DNA from: Clostridia bacterium
GTDB lineage: Bacteria > Bacillota > Clostridia > Oscillospirales > Acutalibacteraceae
DNA: 64,000 bases
Assembly: GCA_017516485.1 (NCBI GenBank)
Contig: JAFXCH010000061.1
Coordinates: 1-64,000, forward strand
Reading direction: 5' to 3'
Part shown: positions 1-7,681 of the stretch, piece after piece
Layout of the letters: every line of letters begins with the position of its first letter
Numbering within the stretch: the stretch's first letter is position 1
Translations under genes and position numbers: made by a program
Notes under the pieces: generated by a model
Told to the model about the DNA's origin: nothing
The model's database searches: none
The model's input: only the letters and a program-made list of their open reading frames with translations

Positions 1-44
1 AAAGCTGTAGATTCAGTAGCTGTATAAGTAAGTCCACCTGCCAT
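1..44 (-). CDS. Transketolase C-terminal subunit, N-terminal fragment (cut by window edge)
   Basis: Only the first 14 codons are inside the window. The minus-strand ATG at 44-42 opens MAGGLTYTATESTA and stays open to base 1. It begins three bases after the stop codon of the transketolase N-terminal subunit, the standard arrangement for clostridial split transketolases, where the thiamine-diphosphate enzyme is made from two chains. The second chain would carry the pyrimidine-binding and C-terminal domains. The call rests on position and split-gene logic because too little sequence is visible for a motif. Confidence 0.7.
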   Translation of the reverse strand, partial: MAGGLTYTATESTA

Positions 45-47
45 GGC

Positions 48-917
48 TTATGCACCCTCCTTTTCTGCTCTCTCGCAGCGCTTCTTGTAGAATGCTTCGA
101 GGCTCTTCTTAGCAAGTTCGTATTTCTCTTCGTTAAGAGCACCGTAGTGCCACTTGTAGTCGCCTTCCATATAGTCAACACCGCAACCCTTGACTGTGTT
201 TGCAACAATCATAACGGGCTTCTCTGTGTTTTCGTATGCGTAGTCGATAGCGTCGCAAAGCTCCTTGATATTGTTACCGTCGATCTCGATAACGTGGAAG
301 CCGAATGAACGCCACTTGTCGCAGAAGGGTTCAAGCTTCATAACTTCTTCTGTCGGGCCGTCAATCATGCACTGGTTACGGTCAACAAAAGAGATAACGT
401 TTGTGATGTTGTAATGAGCGATTGTCATTGCAGCTTCCCAGTTGGAGCCTTCGTCACATTCGCCGTCGCCAAGGACACAGAATGTTTTGTAATCCTTGCC
501 CTTGATTCTTGCAGCAAGACCTGTACCTGCTGCGATTGAAAGACCGTGGCCGAGAGAGCCTGTTGATGCATCAGCACCGACAACCTTGTTGGAGTCAAGG
601 TGGATGCCCATCTTGGAGTTGGAAAGGTTGAAGGTCTTGAGCTGCTCGGGGTCGTTATAGCCGTAGTCGCAAAGAACAGCAGCGTAAGCAACGCCTGCGT
701 GACCCTTACTGAGGATGAAACGGTCTCTGTCTTCCCAGTTGGGGTTTTCCTTGTCGAGGTGCATATACTTGTGGTAGAGAACAGTCATAATATCCATGAC
801 GCTCATACCGCCGCCGATGTGAGCACTGCCTGCCCAATAAGTTGTGTCAAGGCAGAGCTTGCGGAGCTCGTTAGCCTTTTTTTCGAGTGCAAGCCACTCT
901 TGTTTGGTTAATGGCAT
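48..917 (-). CDS. Transketolase, N-terminal subunit (thiamine-diphosphate binding)
   Basis: This 289-aa protein corresponds to the N-terminal, diphosphate-binding half of transketolase, which moves two-carbon ketol units between sugar phosphates in the cytosol. Visible motifs are SAHIGGGMS and KGHAGVAYAA near the start, GSLGHGLSIAAG in the middle and the thiamine-diphosphate motif GDGECDEGSNWEAA, in which GDG binds Mg-diphosphate. The ATG follows an AGGAGG site at good spacing. It is third in an operon after an SCP2-like protein and a class-III aminotransferase, and the other transketolase half follows after 3 bp. The aminotransferase neighbour suggests a specialised ketol transfer, for instance onto an amino-aldehyde, instead of housekeeping pentose metabolism. 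That is inference. Confidence 0.93.
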   Translation of the reverse strand: MPLTKQEWLALEKKANELRKLCLDTTYWAGSAHIGGGMSVMDIMTVLYHKYMHLDKENPNWEDRDRFILSKGHAGVAYAAVLCDYGYNDPEQLKTFNLSNSKMGIHLDSNKVVGADASTGSLGHGLSIAAGTGLAARIKGKDYKTFCVLGDGECDEGSNWEAAMTIAHYNITNVISFVDRNQCMIDGPTEEVMKLEPFCDKWRSFGFHVIEIDGNNIKELCDAIDYAYENTEKPVMIVANTVKGCGVDYMEGDYKWHYGALNEEKYELAKKSLEAFYKKRCERAEKEGA

Positions 918-952
918 GTCGTTTTCCTCCTATATATTAATGTTTAATATTT

Positions 953-2215
953 TCAGAACAATTCGGGATGCTTTGCTGCAACTGCCTTGAATGCCTCGTC
1001 AGCAACTTCAAGAGTAAGGTTGATGTCCTTATCTGAAAGAGCAGCATTGATGAAGTGGTTGTGATGGCTGGAGAAGAAGATACCTCTCTTGACGCACTCA
1101 GCAACCCACTCCTGATGGAGCATCATTGAATCGTCGTTTGCTATACGAAGGTAGAAGAGTGAGGGCTCACCTGAAACAACAAGGTCAAAACCGTTGTTTG
1201 CAGCTGCGTCCTTAAGACCGTTTGTAAGCATAAGACCCTTTTCGCGGAAGAGCTTGGGAGCTTCGATTTCCTTCATCTTGTTGATACAAGCGATACCTGC
1301 TGCGAAGGGGATAGCACTCATCCAGTAGCTGCCTGTGTAGCTGAGAGCACTGACGGAGCTCTTGAGTGATTCTTTACCGCAAAGGCAGGATACGTTCCAA
1401 CCGTTTGCAAGAGCCTTACAGAAGCAGATGAGGTCGGCTTCAAAGCCGTAGTAGTGGTCGGAGCCTGCTGTATCAAGTCTGAAGCCGCAGCGGACGTCGT
1501 CAACGATGAGGACGATACCTTTGCGTGTACAGAGCTCGCGGACTTTCTGCCAGTAGCCGTCTGCGGGAAGCTCGTTGTCGCGGTAGTTACCGTGCATATA
1601 GGGTGTGGAGATGAATGCTGCGACTTCGCCGTCATTCTCTTCAACAAGCTTTTCGAGTGCTTCAAAATCGTTCCAGTCAACATAGAGGTTGTTTGCAACA
1701 TCCTCGGGGATAACACCGGGATAGTCAACCTTCTGTGTCCAGGGAGAAACACCGTGATAGAAACCGTTAACGAAGATGATCTTCTTGCGGTGTGTTGCTG
1801 CACGGGCTGTCATGATTGCACAGGTAGTAACGTCGTTACCGTTCTTTGCAAAGAAAGCCCAGTCAGCACAGTTGACTGTATCAACCAGAAGCTCTGCAAA
1901 CTCAAGCATAACCTTGCCGGGTGATGTCATACAGTTGCCGAGCTTTGCCTGTGCCATAGCTGCTGCGTCAACGTCCTTATCGTTGTAACCGAGTACATTG
2001 GGGCCGTATGCACACATATAGTCGATGTATTTGTTGCCGTCAACATCCCAGAAATATGTACCCTTTGCCTTTTCACCGAAAAGCGGCCAGTCGCATACGG
2101 GGATGAAGTTACCTTCTGCCGGGCCGAGGTGGCCGTAAACGCCGGAGGGAATTACCTTTGTAGCTCTGTCAAAGAGCTCGCGGCTTTTTGTATGTTCGTA
2201 AATAGGAAAACTCAT
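953..2215 (-). CDS. Class-III PLP aminotransferase (glutamate-1-semialdehyde aminomutase-like)
   Basis: This 420-aa protein belongs to the fold-type I class-III aminotransferases. Asp239/Asp240 lie in VLIVDDVRCGFR, where the family aspartate contacts the PLP pyridine nitrogen, and the probable Schiff-base lysine is Lys267 in CFCKALANGWN. The KNGNDVTT motif (about 124-131) replaces the usual SGSEA and is typical of a subgroup near glutamate-1-semialdehyde aminomutases. I start at 2215 because GGAGGTG lies just upstream. An upstream in-frame extension to 2329 would overlap the preceding gene. The gene is between an SCP2-like protein (17 bp upstream) and transketolase. No heme genes are nearby, so a role in heme synthesis is unlikely. 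The substrate is unknown. Confidence 0.88.
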   Translation of the reverse strand: MSFPIYEHTKSRELFDRATKVIPSGVYGHLGPAEGNFIPVCDWPLFGEKAKGTYFWDVDGNKYIDYMCAYGPNVLGYNDKDVDAAAMAQAKLGNCMTSPGKVMLEFAELLVDTVNCADWAFFAKNGNDVTTCAIMTARAATHRKKIIFVNGFYHGVSPWTQKVDYPGVIPEDVANNLYVDWNDFEALEKLVEENDGEVAAFISTPYMHGNYRDNELPADGYWQKVRELCTRKGIVLIVDDVRCGFRLDTAGSDHYYGFEADLICFCKALANGWNVSCLCGKESLKSSVSALSYTGSYWMSAIPFAAGIACINKMKEIEAPKLFREKGLMLTNGLKDAAANNGFDLVVSGEPSLFYLRIANDDSMMLHQEWVAECVKRGIFFSSHHNHFINAALSDKDINLTLEVADEAFKAVAAKHPELF

Positions 2216-2232
2216 TTCTTCTGCACCTCCGT

Positions 2233-2991
2233 TTATGCTAAGTACAGAGCTACTCTGTCGAGTATTCTGTTGAGATTGTCGATCATATTGATCATGCCCT
2301 TCATCTCGATCTTGCCTTCGCCGATGCATGCAACAGCGTTGACTTTACCGTCGAACAGATCGCGTGCGAGATCGATGTCGGCAAACTCCATGAATGCACG
2401 GGGCTTCTCGCAGCGCTGCTTGATTGTAACACATCTGTGATCCTTGACACGGATTGTTGCACAAACGTCATCCTTTATGCCGAAGTAGATTTCACCGTCG
2501 GGAATGAGGTGTGCGGAGAACTTACCGATTTCGTCGTTATTTGCAATCTGTGAGAGAGCAACAGAGATTGTGTAGAACATCAGTCTTGTGCTTGTTTCGA
2601 AAAACTCTCTGTCCTCAAGGTCCTCGGGAGAGGGACGCATAAGAGCTGAAAGACGGTCAGTCAGAGCAGTGAAACCCTTGAGAAGGAAACCGATGTGCTG
2701 GAAACCTTTTGTGGGGATGGGTGTTACTGTGCCGTCGATAAGACCGTTGAACTTCTCGCAAGAACTGAAGGGAAGCTTAACGTCGCATTTGGAGCAACCC
2801 TGCTCCATACGGCATCTGCCGTTTTTGAAGTAGAGAGTAGCTTTGGGGCCGCCCGCTACATCGAAACCGATTGAAATCGGCTTCTGGTTGGAAATGATTG
2901 CGGAAGCGACAGGGTCGATCTCGCAAAGATTTTCAAGTGTGCCGAGAACAGCATACATATTGATATATGCCATTGTCTTTGAATCTGTCAA
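2233..2991 (-). CDS. SCP2 sterol-carrier-like domain protein
   Basis: This is a cytosolic protein of about 252 aa without signal peptide or membrane segment. The C-terminal part (RAFMEFADIDLARDLFDGKV followed by a short linker, then ACIGEGKIEMKGMINMIDNLNRIL) resembles the SCP2 sterol-transfer fold, where phrases of the type 'G-x-I-x-x-x-G-D' line a hydrophobic pocket. A cysteine pair appears as QGCSKCDV. The start is read as TTG at 2991, which has AAGGAGG at correct spacing; the ATG at 3015 lies upstream of that site. It is the first gene of the aminotransferase-transketolase operon, behind a TTGACA/TTAAAA promoter. The SCP2 assignment is by pattern only. It may deliver or bind a hydrophobic substrate for the two enzymes. 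Confidence 0.6.
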   Translation of the reverse strand: MTDSKTMAYINMYAVLGTLENLCEIDPVASAIISNQKPISIGFDVAGGPKATLYFKNGRCRMEQGCSKCDVKLPFSSCEKFNGLIDGTVTPIPTKGFQHIGFLLKGFTALTDRLSALMRPSPEDLEDREFFETSTRLMFYTISVALSQIANNDEIGKFSAHLIPDGEIYFGIKDDVCATIRVKDHRCVTIKQRCEKPRAFMEFADIDLARDLFDGKVNAVACIGEGKIEMKGMINMIDNLNRILDRVALYLA

Positions 2992-3050
2992 AGCACTTTC
3001 CTCCTTAACAGGCACCCGTGCATAAGATGCCTATAATTATAATCACCTTA

Positions 3051-3079
3051 TTTTAACAAAGAATTATAATACTTGTCAA
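3051..3079 (-). promoter_or_regulatory. Promoter of the SCP2-aminotransferase-transketolase operon
   Basis: On the minus strand TTGACA (3079-3074) is followed after exactly 17 bases by TTAAAA (3056-3051), about 60 bases before the TTG start at 2991. Confidence 0.6.
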
Positions 3080-3212
3080 TAAATTTATACTGTTTTAATA
3101 AATTATTTATAAGAAGAATATATCGTTTGGTGGTTTTGACGAAAAGCAGGCTGTATTTATGTTAAATTTGCAATACAGAAAGACGTCAGGAAAATGGTTT
3201 GAGGCCTAAAGA

Positions 3213-3242
3213 TTGACAAAATGAGGGAAAATTTTATATAAT
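3213..3242 (+). promoter_or_regulatory. luxS promoter
   Basis: A consensus TTGACA at 3213-3218 is followed after 18 bases by TATAAT at 3237-3242. The start codon of luxS lies 39 bases downstream. No SAM or SAH riboswitch signature is visible in the short leader. Confidence 0.7.
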
Positions 3243-3280
3243 TAAATTTAATGTGTAAATAAACAAGGAGATAAAATACA

Positions 3281-3745
3281 ATGAAGAAAATTGCCAGCTT
3301 TACAATTGACCACACAATTCTGCCCTGCGGAATGTATACATCCCGTGTCGATGGCGATATAGTAACTTACGATATCCGTTGCCGCAAGCCTAATGTTGAA
3401 GAGGTTATGGATAATGCTTCAATCCATACCGTTGAGCATCTTTTCGCAACATTTGTACGCAACTCGCCGCTTAGTGACGGTGTAATTTATTTCGGCCCTA
3501 TGGGCTGCCGAACAGGCTTCTATTTCCTTGTTAGAGGTACGGATATAAGCCCCGAGCAGGCCATTGATCTTACAAAGCAGGCTTTTGATTTTATCGCTTC
3601 TTACGACGATGAGATTCCGGGTGTCAGCGCGAAGGAGTGCGGCAACTACCGTGATCACAGTCTTGAGGGTGCGAAGGCAGAGGCTGCAAGAATGGTTGAG
3701 GTTATGAAGGGTGTTTCTGTTGAAACACTTGTATATCCCGAATAA
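3281..3745 (+). CDS. luxS: S-ribosylhomocysteine lyase LuxS
   Basis: LuxS cleaves S-ribosylhomocysteine to homocysteine and DPD, the precursor of autoinducer-2. It both recycles the activated methyl cycle and makes a quorum signal. The 154-aa length is normal. The metal site is complete: His49 and His53 in HTVEHLFAT and Cys120 in ECGNYRDH. The catalytic Cys76 sits in MGCRTGFY and Glu52 is present. The ATG follows AAGGAG. The gene is monocistronic, with an AT-rich inverted repeat downstream. No mtnN/pfs partner is in the window. Confidence 0.97.
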   Translation: MKKIASFTIDHTILPCGMYTSRVDGDIVTYDIRCRKPNVEEVMDNASIHTVEHLFATFVRNSPLSDGVIYFGPMGCRTGFYFLVRGTDISPEQAIDLTKQAFDFIASYDDEIPGVSAKECGNYRDHSLEGAKAEAARMVEVMKGVSVETLVYPE

Positions 3746-3760
3746 TATATGAAAAATGTA

Positions 3761-3785
3761 TTATAATTCTTAAACGGAATTATAA
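3761..3785 (+). other. AT-rich inverted repeat after luxS
   Basis: TTATAATTC (3761-3769) and GAATTATAA (3777-3785) are perfect reverse complements around a 7-base loop. It could be a weak terminator for luxS, but no T-tract follows. Confidence 0.4.
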
Positions 3786-3801
3786 ATAGCAATAATCGTG
3801 C

Positions 3802-3852
3802 TATAATAGTTACAAAGTTGTAACTATTTAACTCAAATTGTTACAACTTTGT
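3802..3852 (+). promoter_or_regulatory. Extended -10 promoter and leader hairpin before the M23 peptidase gene
   Basis: TGCTATAAT at 3799-3807 is an extended -10 element. A perfect 13-bp inverted repeat follows directly: ACAAAGTTGTAAC (3812-3824) and GTTACAACTTTGT (3840-3852), loop 15. It is followed by TTATTTTT and then by the AAGGAGG of the peptidase gene. If transcription starts near 3814, the hairpin opens the mRNA and could act as an attenuator. It could equally be an operator. Confidence 0.5.
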
Positions 3853-3879
3853 TATTTTTGAGCGTAAGGAGGTTTGACC

Positions 3880-5886
3880 GTGGCTGAAGACAAAAAGGCG
3901 AAAAAAAGCGAATCTTCGCAGGAGCCTGATTATATTTCCGTGTCCGATATCGAGTCCGAAAGAAAAAGCGACGGACAAGCCTTAAGCGAATACGGAATTT
4001 TCGGCTTCCTTGCCGACCTTCCGATATTCGGAATAGAAAAGCCCACGCAGGAGCTTGCGCAAAAGCCCGTAAAAAAAGCTGTTGAAAATGCAGCTGAAGA
4101 GAAATCTGCAAAAGAATCTGGTGAGCGTGCACCGATAGAGCTTACCGAGCGCAGCGGAGGTGTGCTTTACGACTGGATTTATATGTTAGGTTTGGTTGTA
4201 ATACGTCGTGTGCGTTCTGCAGGTTACAAGCTCAAGTCAATTCTGCGCAAGCCTGCTCATACGATTGCGGTTTTTGCAAGCATATTTGCAGTTATATGCG
4301 ATACTCTGATGCTTCGTTCTCTGCGCAACTCCACCGAGGATTATCGCAAGTTCAAGGCTGAGGTGCGTGAGTTTACGCGCGATGTCGAGGGCGGCTTAAA
4401 AGGCTCTCCTATTAAAAATATCAAGAAATTACCGTCTTATATCAAGAAGGCTTATAAACGCCATACAAGATTTTTCAAAACCGTATTCAATACGGCAATT
4501 CCCGTAGCTGCTCTGATTGTGCTTGTCACCACCGTCAGCTCATGGACAAGCTCTACCTATGCACTTGAAGTTATTGTTGAAAACAATGGTGAAATGTGTT
4601 CGCTCGGTTATATAAAAGATGAATCTGTTTTCATCGAAGCCCGTACAATTGTTAAAGAGAGAATTGACTCGGGTGCCGCCGGTAATGAGGATACACTTAT
4701 TGCAAATCCGACCTATAAAATTACCCGTGTCAAGCTCAATCAGCTCAGTGATGCCAATGCAATAAGCGATAAGTTGATTGAAAATTCAGATTCAAAGCTT
4801 ACCAATGCCTGTGGTGTTTATATTGACGGCGATTTTATATGCGCTGTTAAAAATGAAACCGATGCACGAAGCGTGTTCAACAACATTCTGCGTGCGGCAG
4901 AAGAAAAATATAAGATTGATTCAAATGATGAAAACTCATTTGCAGACTTTGTAGAGGATGTCGAATTCGTTCAGGGTCTTTATTCCGACGATGCAAACAT
5001 AATGTGGGAAGCATCAAAGTTGCTCGATGTGCTCGAAAACGAGAAAAAGAGCGAGGCTGTATATTATACAATACAAGAAGGCGATACACCTTCGGGTATT
5101 GCATCCAGGTTTGATATTTCTATATCAGAGCTTATGGCGCTCAATCCTGATGTTGATTTCAAGATTTTCAAAATAGGCGAAGAACTTACAATTTCAGCCG
5201 AAGTCAGCTTTGTCCGAGTTGAAATAATCAAAGTTGAAGAGAGAAATGTTTCTGTGCCTTACGAGACTGAAACAGTTGAATCCTCAAAACTTTTCCGTGG
5301 TGACAAGCGAGTAATCCGCAAGGGTGTCAAGGGTACAGATAAGGTGACATATCTTGTCACTTATGTTGACGGTGTACAGACTGAGTCAAAGGAAATTGAC
5401 CGTGTAACGCTTATCAAGCCGATTAACGAAAAGGTTCAGGTCGGCACAAAGAGACCGTCTGCAAGCAGCAACGGCGGCAACTATGAGGTTGTTTCAAAGG
5501 GCAAGTTTGTATGGCCTGTTTCCGGTCTTTATACGATAACATCTCACTACGGCAGCCGTCGAAGCGGTTTCCATACCGGTATTGATATTTCGGGCGGTAA
5601 TGCTTCAGGTAAGCTTGTTCTTGCTGCAGACAGCGGTACGGTTGAGCTTGTTAAATTCAGTAATAAGAGCTATGGTAACCAGGTTGTTATCAACCACGGC
5701 AACGGCGTTAAAACACGTTATGCCCATATGCTCGACGGTTCTATTTCGGTTTCCGTTGGTCAGAAGGTATCACGCGGTCAGCCCATAGGCCGTGTCGGTA
5801 ACACGGGTAACAGCTCGGGTGCGCACCTTCACTTCGAGGTTATCGTAAACGGCAACACCGTTAACCCGTATCCGTACATCAAATAA
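3880..5886 (+). CDS. Membrane-anchored LysM-G5-M23 peptidoglycan endopeptidase
   Basis: This 668-aa cell-envelope protein has an unusually long, charged cytoplasmic N-terminus. Hydrophobic stretches follow near residues 127-145 and 208-228 (AIPVAALIVLVTTVSSW). The outside part has a LysM domain (TIQEGDTPSGIASRFDIS, about 395-442), a G5 domain (about 445-520) and a C-terminal M23 metallopeptidase domain with zinc ligands in HTGIDIS and HLHFEV. M23 enzymes cut peptide cross-links in peptidoglycan; LysM and G5 bind the wall. I choose GTG at 3880, which is 7 bases from AAGGAGG. The in-frame TTG at 3874 is only one base from it. The stop codon sits just before the terminator that hosts the repeat element. 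A role in growth, division or sporulation is likely. Confidence 0.92.
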   Translation: MAEDKKAKKSESSQEPDYISVSDIESERKSDGQALSEYGIFGFLADLPIFGIEKPTQELAQKPVKKAVENAAEEKSAKESGERAPIELTERSGGVLYDWIYMLGLVVIRRVRSAGYKLKSILRKPAHTIAVFASIFAVICDTLMLRSLRNSTEDYRKFKAEVREFTRDVEGGLKGSPIKNIKKLPSYIKKAYKRHTRFFKTVFNTAIPVAALIVLVTTVSSWTSSTYALEVIVENNGEMCSLGYIKDESVFIEARTIVKERIDSGAAGNEDTLIANPTYKITRVKLNQLSDANAISDKLIENSDSKLTNACGVYIDGDFICAVKNETDARSVFNNILRAAEEKYKIDSNDENSFADFVEDVEFVQGLYSDDANIMWEASKLLDVLENEKKSEAVYYTIQEGDTPSGIASRFDISISELMALNPDVDFKIFKIGEELTISAEVSFVRVEIIKVEERNVSVPYETETVESSKLFRGDKRVIRKGVKGTDKVTYLVTYVDGVQTESKEIDRVTLIKPINEKVQVGTKRPSASSNGGNYEVVSKGKFVWPVSGLYTITSHYGSRRSGFHTGIDISGGNASGKLVLAADSGTVELVKFSNKSYGNQVVINHGNGVKTRYAHMLDGSISVSVGQKVSRGQPIGRVGNTGNSSGAHLHFEVIVNGNTVNPYPYIK

Positions 5887-5890
5887 AAGT

Positions 5891-6200
5891 AAATGCGATG
5901 CAGAAACGCCCACGCCCGATAAGACAGTATTTCTTTAAAATGCGAATTTTTTAGTACAATAATGCGTCAAATCCCACAGATATGCGTCAGCATTATCTGT
6001 GGGATTTTCCTTTTCTTGTATCTTAAAATTTCATTTTAAAGTGCTTCGCAGTTTCGTAAGAGTATAAAATTTCTTGTATCGAAGCCAAAAACGCAGCAAG
6101 GCTGTTGCCTTGCGAGGCTTTTGACAAAGATACGAGGAATTTTACTCGAGAAACAAATACTTCCTTATCGGGCGTGGGCGAAATCTGCATCGCATTTTTT
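5891..6200. terminator. Intrinsic terminator interrupted by a repeat element
   Basis: AAATGCGATGCAGA (5891-5904) and TCTGCATCGCATTT (6184-6197) are perfect reverse complements, and the right arm runs into TTTTTT. Joined together they would make a normal intrinsic terminator with a 2-4 base loop, right after the M23 peptidase stop and overlapping the rarA stop on the other strand. The 274-bp element at 5907-6180 lies exactly where the loop should be. Confidence 0.75.
5907..6180 (+). repeat. TIR-bounded structured element, copy 1
   Basis: This 274-bp non-coding element is present twice in the window (other copy 54609-54875, same orientation). The ends are imperfect inverted repeats: CGCCCACGCCCGATAAG opens it, and 27 of the first 30 bases match the reverse complement of the end. 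Inside are a long hairpin at 5970-6006 followed by TTCCTTTTCTT, a GCAAGGC-TGTT-GCCTTGC hairpin, and an outer pairing of GTATC/AAGCC with GGCTT/GATAC. Short identical bases (AA or AAA) flank it on both sides, as a target duplication would. It looks like a MITE or a mobile structured RNA. No transposase is near. Confidence 0.8.
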
Positions 6201-7461
6201 ATTTCTTTATTTTGTCCCAATAAGCCTTTGCCGCCTGCTCGTTTTTGTTGTCACCGTAGCTGTAATAAGTACGGTTTTTGATTGCATCGGGCAGGTACTG
6301 CTGTTTTATCCAATGGTTATCAAATGCGTGAGGATATTTGTAAAACTGACCTTTATGATTGTTGTCCTCACCGTCAAAGTGCATATTCTGCAGAGTCCTC
6401 GGTATCGGGCCTGTTTTGCCGGACTGTATGTCTGCAAGTGCGGCGTTTATGGCTTCGTAGGCCGAGTTTGATTTTGGCGCAGTTGCAACAAGTATTACGG
6501 CATTTGCAAGCGGAATTCGTGCCTCGGGCATACCTACCTGAAGTGCGGTATCTACAGCCGCTTTTACGATTGGTATGAGCTGAGGGTAGGCGAGACCTAC
6601 GTCTTCGTTTGCGCATACAAGCAATCTGCGGCAGGCAGATGGCAGGTCGCCTGCTTCAAGCAGACGGGCTAAATAGTGTATTGCGGCATCAGGGTCAGAA
6701 CCACGCATCGATTTCTGGTAAGCAGATACAATGTCATAGTGCTCGTCGCCTTCTTTGTCGTATTTGAAAGCACTTCTCTGTGTGAGCTGCTCGGCAATTT
6801 CAAGCGTTACTATACGCTTGTTGTCTACGGTCTGTGATGCCATAGCACAAAGCTCTGCCGAATTCATAGCTTTGCGTACATCACCGCCGCAACCGCAGGC
6901 TATGTGATGCAGTACACCGTCCTCAAGCTCGAAAGGTAAGCCGCCTTCTTCGGCAAGGAAGTTGAATGCACGCATAATTGCAGGCTCAATTTCCTTGGGC
7001 GTAATGCTCTTGAATTCAAATACCGTTGAGCGGCTGAGCACAGCGTTGTAAACATAGAAATACGGGTTTTCGGTAGTGGAAGCAATCAGCGTGATTGAGC
7101 CGTCTTCGATGTATTCGAGCAGAGTTTGCTGCTGCTTTTTGTTGAAGTACTGAATCTCGTCAAGGTACAGAAGTACGCCGTTGATTGCGCTGAGTGTTTG
7201 CGACTGTGCGATTATATCTTTGATATCTGCAGTTGAGGCAGTTGTGCCGTTGAGCTTGCAGAAGTATTTGTTTGTGCGCTTTGCGAGTATTTCGGCAAGT
7301 GTTGTTTTGCCGACACCTGACGGGCCGTAAAATATAAGGTTTGGTACTTCGCCCGAATCAATTATACGGCGCAGTGCCTTGCCCTCGCCGAGCAGATGTC
7401 TCTGCCCGACCATATCGTCAATGCTCTGCGGTCTGAGTCTGTCAGCAAGCGGGTTTCTCAT
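6199..7461 (-). CDS. rarA: Replication-associated recombination protein RarA (MgsA), AAA+ ATPase
   Basis: RarA is a clamp-loader-like AAA+ ATPase that acts at stalled replication forks. The 420-aa protein begins MRNPLADRLRPQSIDDMVGQ, the family's typical N-terminus. Walker A is GPSGVGKTT (Lys52), Walker B is LLYLDEIQYF, and sensor 1 is in ASTTENPYF. The C-terminal tetramerisation region includes KGQFYKYPHAFDNHW. I start at ATG 7461, with AAAGGTG 8 bases upstream, not at 7494. The stop overlaps the T-tract of the interrupted terminator, so this gene is convergent with the peptidase gene. Confidence 0.96.
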   Translation of the reverse strand: MRNPLADRLRPQSIDDMVGQRHLLGEGKALRRIIDSGEVPNLIFYGPSGVGKTTLAEILAKRTNKYFCKLNGTTASTADIKDIIAQSQTLSAINGVLLYLDEIQYFNKKQQQTLLEYIEDGSITLIASTTENPYFYVYNAVLSRSTVFEFKSITPKEIEPAIMRAFNFLAEEGGLPFELEDGVLHHIACGCGGDVRKAMNSAELCAMASQTVDNKRIVTLEIAEQLTQRSAFKYDKEGDEHYDIVSAYQKSMRGSDPDAAIHYLARLLEAGDLPSACRRLLVCANEDVGLAYPQLIPIVKAAVDTALQVGMPEARIPLANAVILVATAPKSNSAYEAINAALADIQSGKTGPIPRTLQNMHFDGEDNNHKGQFYKYPHAFDNHWIKQQYLPDAIKNRTYYSYGDNKNEQAAKAYWDKIKK

Positions 7462-7681
7462 TACTCTCACACCTTTTAAAAATCTTGCATTCAATTTTAC
7501 ATTATATATGTGTTTTTTTCAAGTAGTATGCAAAAACAACAGAAAATCATTATTTTGCAGGCGAAATATACTTTATTTTGTGAATTGTAATTATATTTAA
7601 TATAAGGTATAATTTAGACTGTTGTATTATGTATAAGACTTTTTCTGCCATAAAACATATAATGGTAAAGGTGAATTGATT

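Noticed and set aside
953-2215. Aminotransferase as HemL of heme synthesis
   Set aside because: The KNGNDVTT motif and the absence of any hem gene argue for a different class-III subgroup; transketolase neighbours do not fit heme synthesis.
5891-6200. Element as a bacterial-attachment class C group II intron
   Set aside because: Such introns insert next to terminators, but a 270-bp element has no reverse transcriptase, no domain V-like end and carries true inverted terminal repeats.
6023-6220. Short minus-strand ORF inside the repeat element, with a similar ORF in copy 2 (54724-54906)
   Set aside because: The two peptides share phrases such as KEVFVSRVKF, but nearly every base change between copies alters an amino acid, unlike a protein under selection. 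They lack an RBS and cover the hairpins. The similarity is that of the DNA element.
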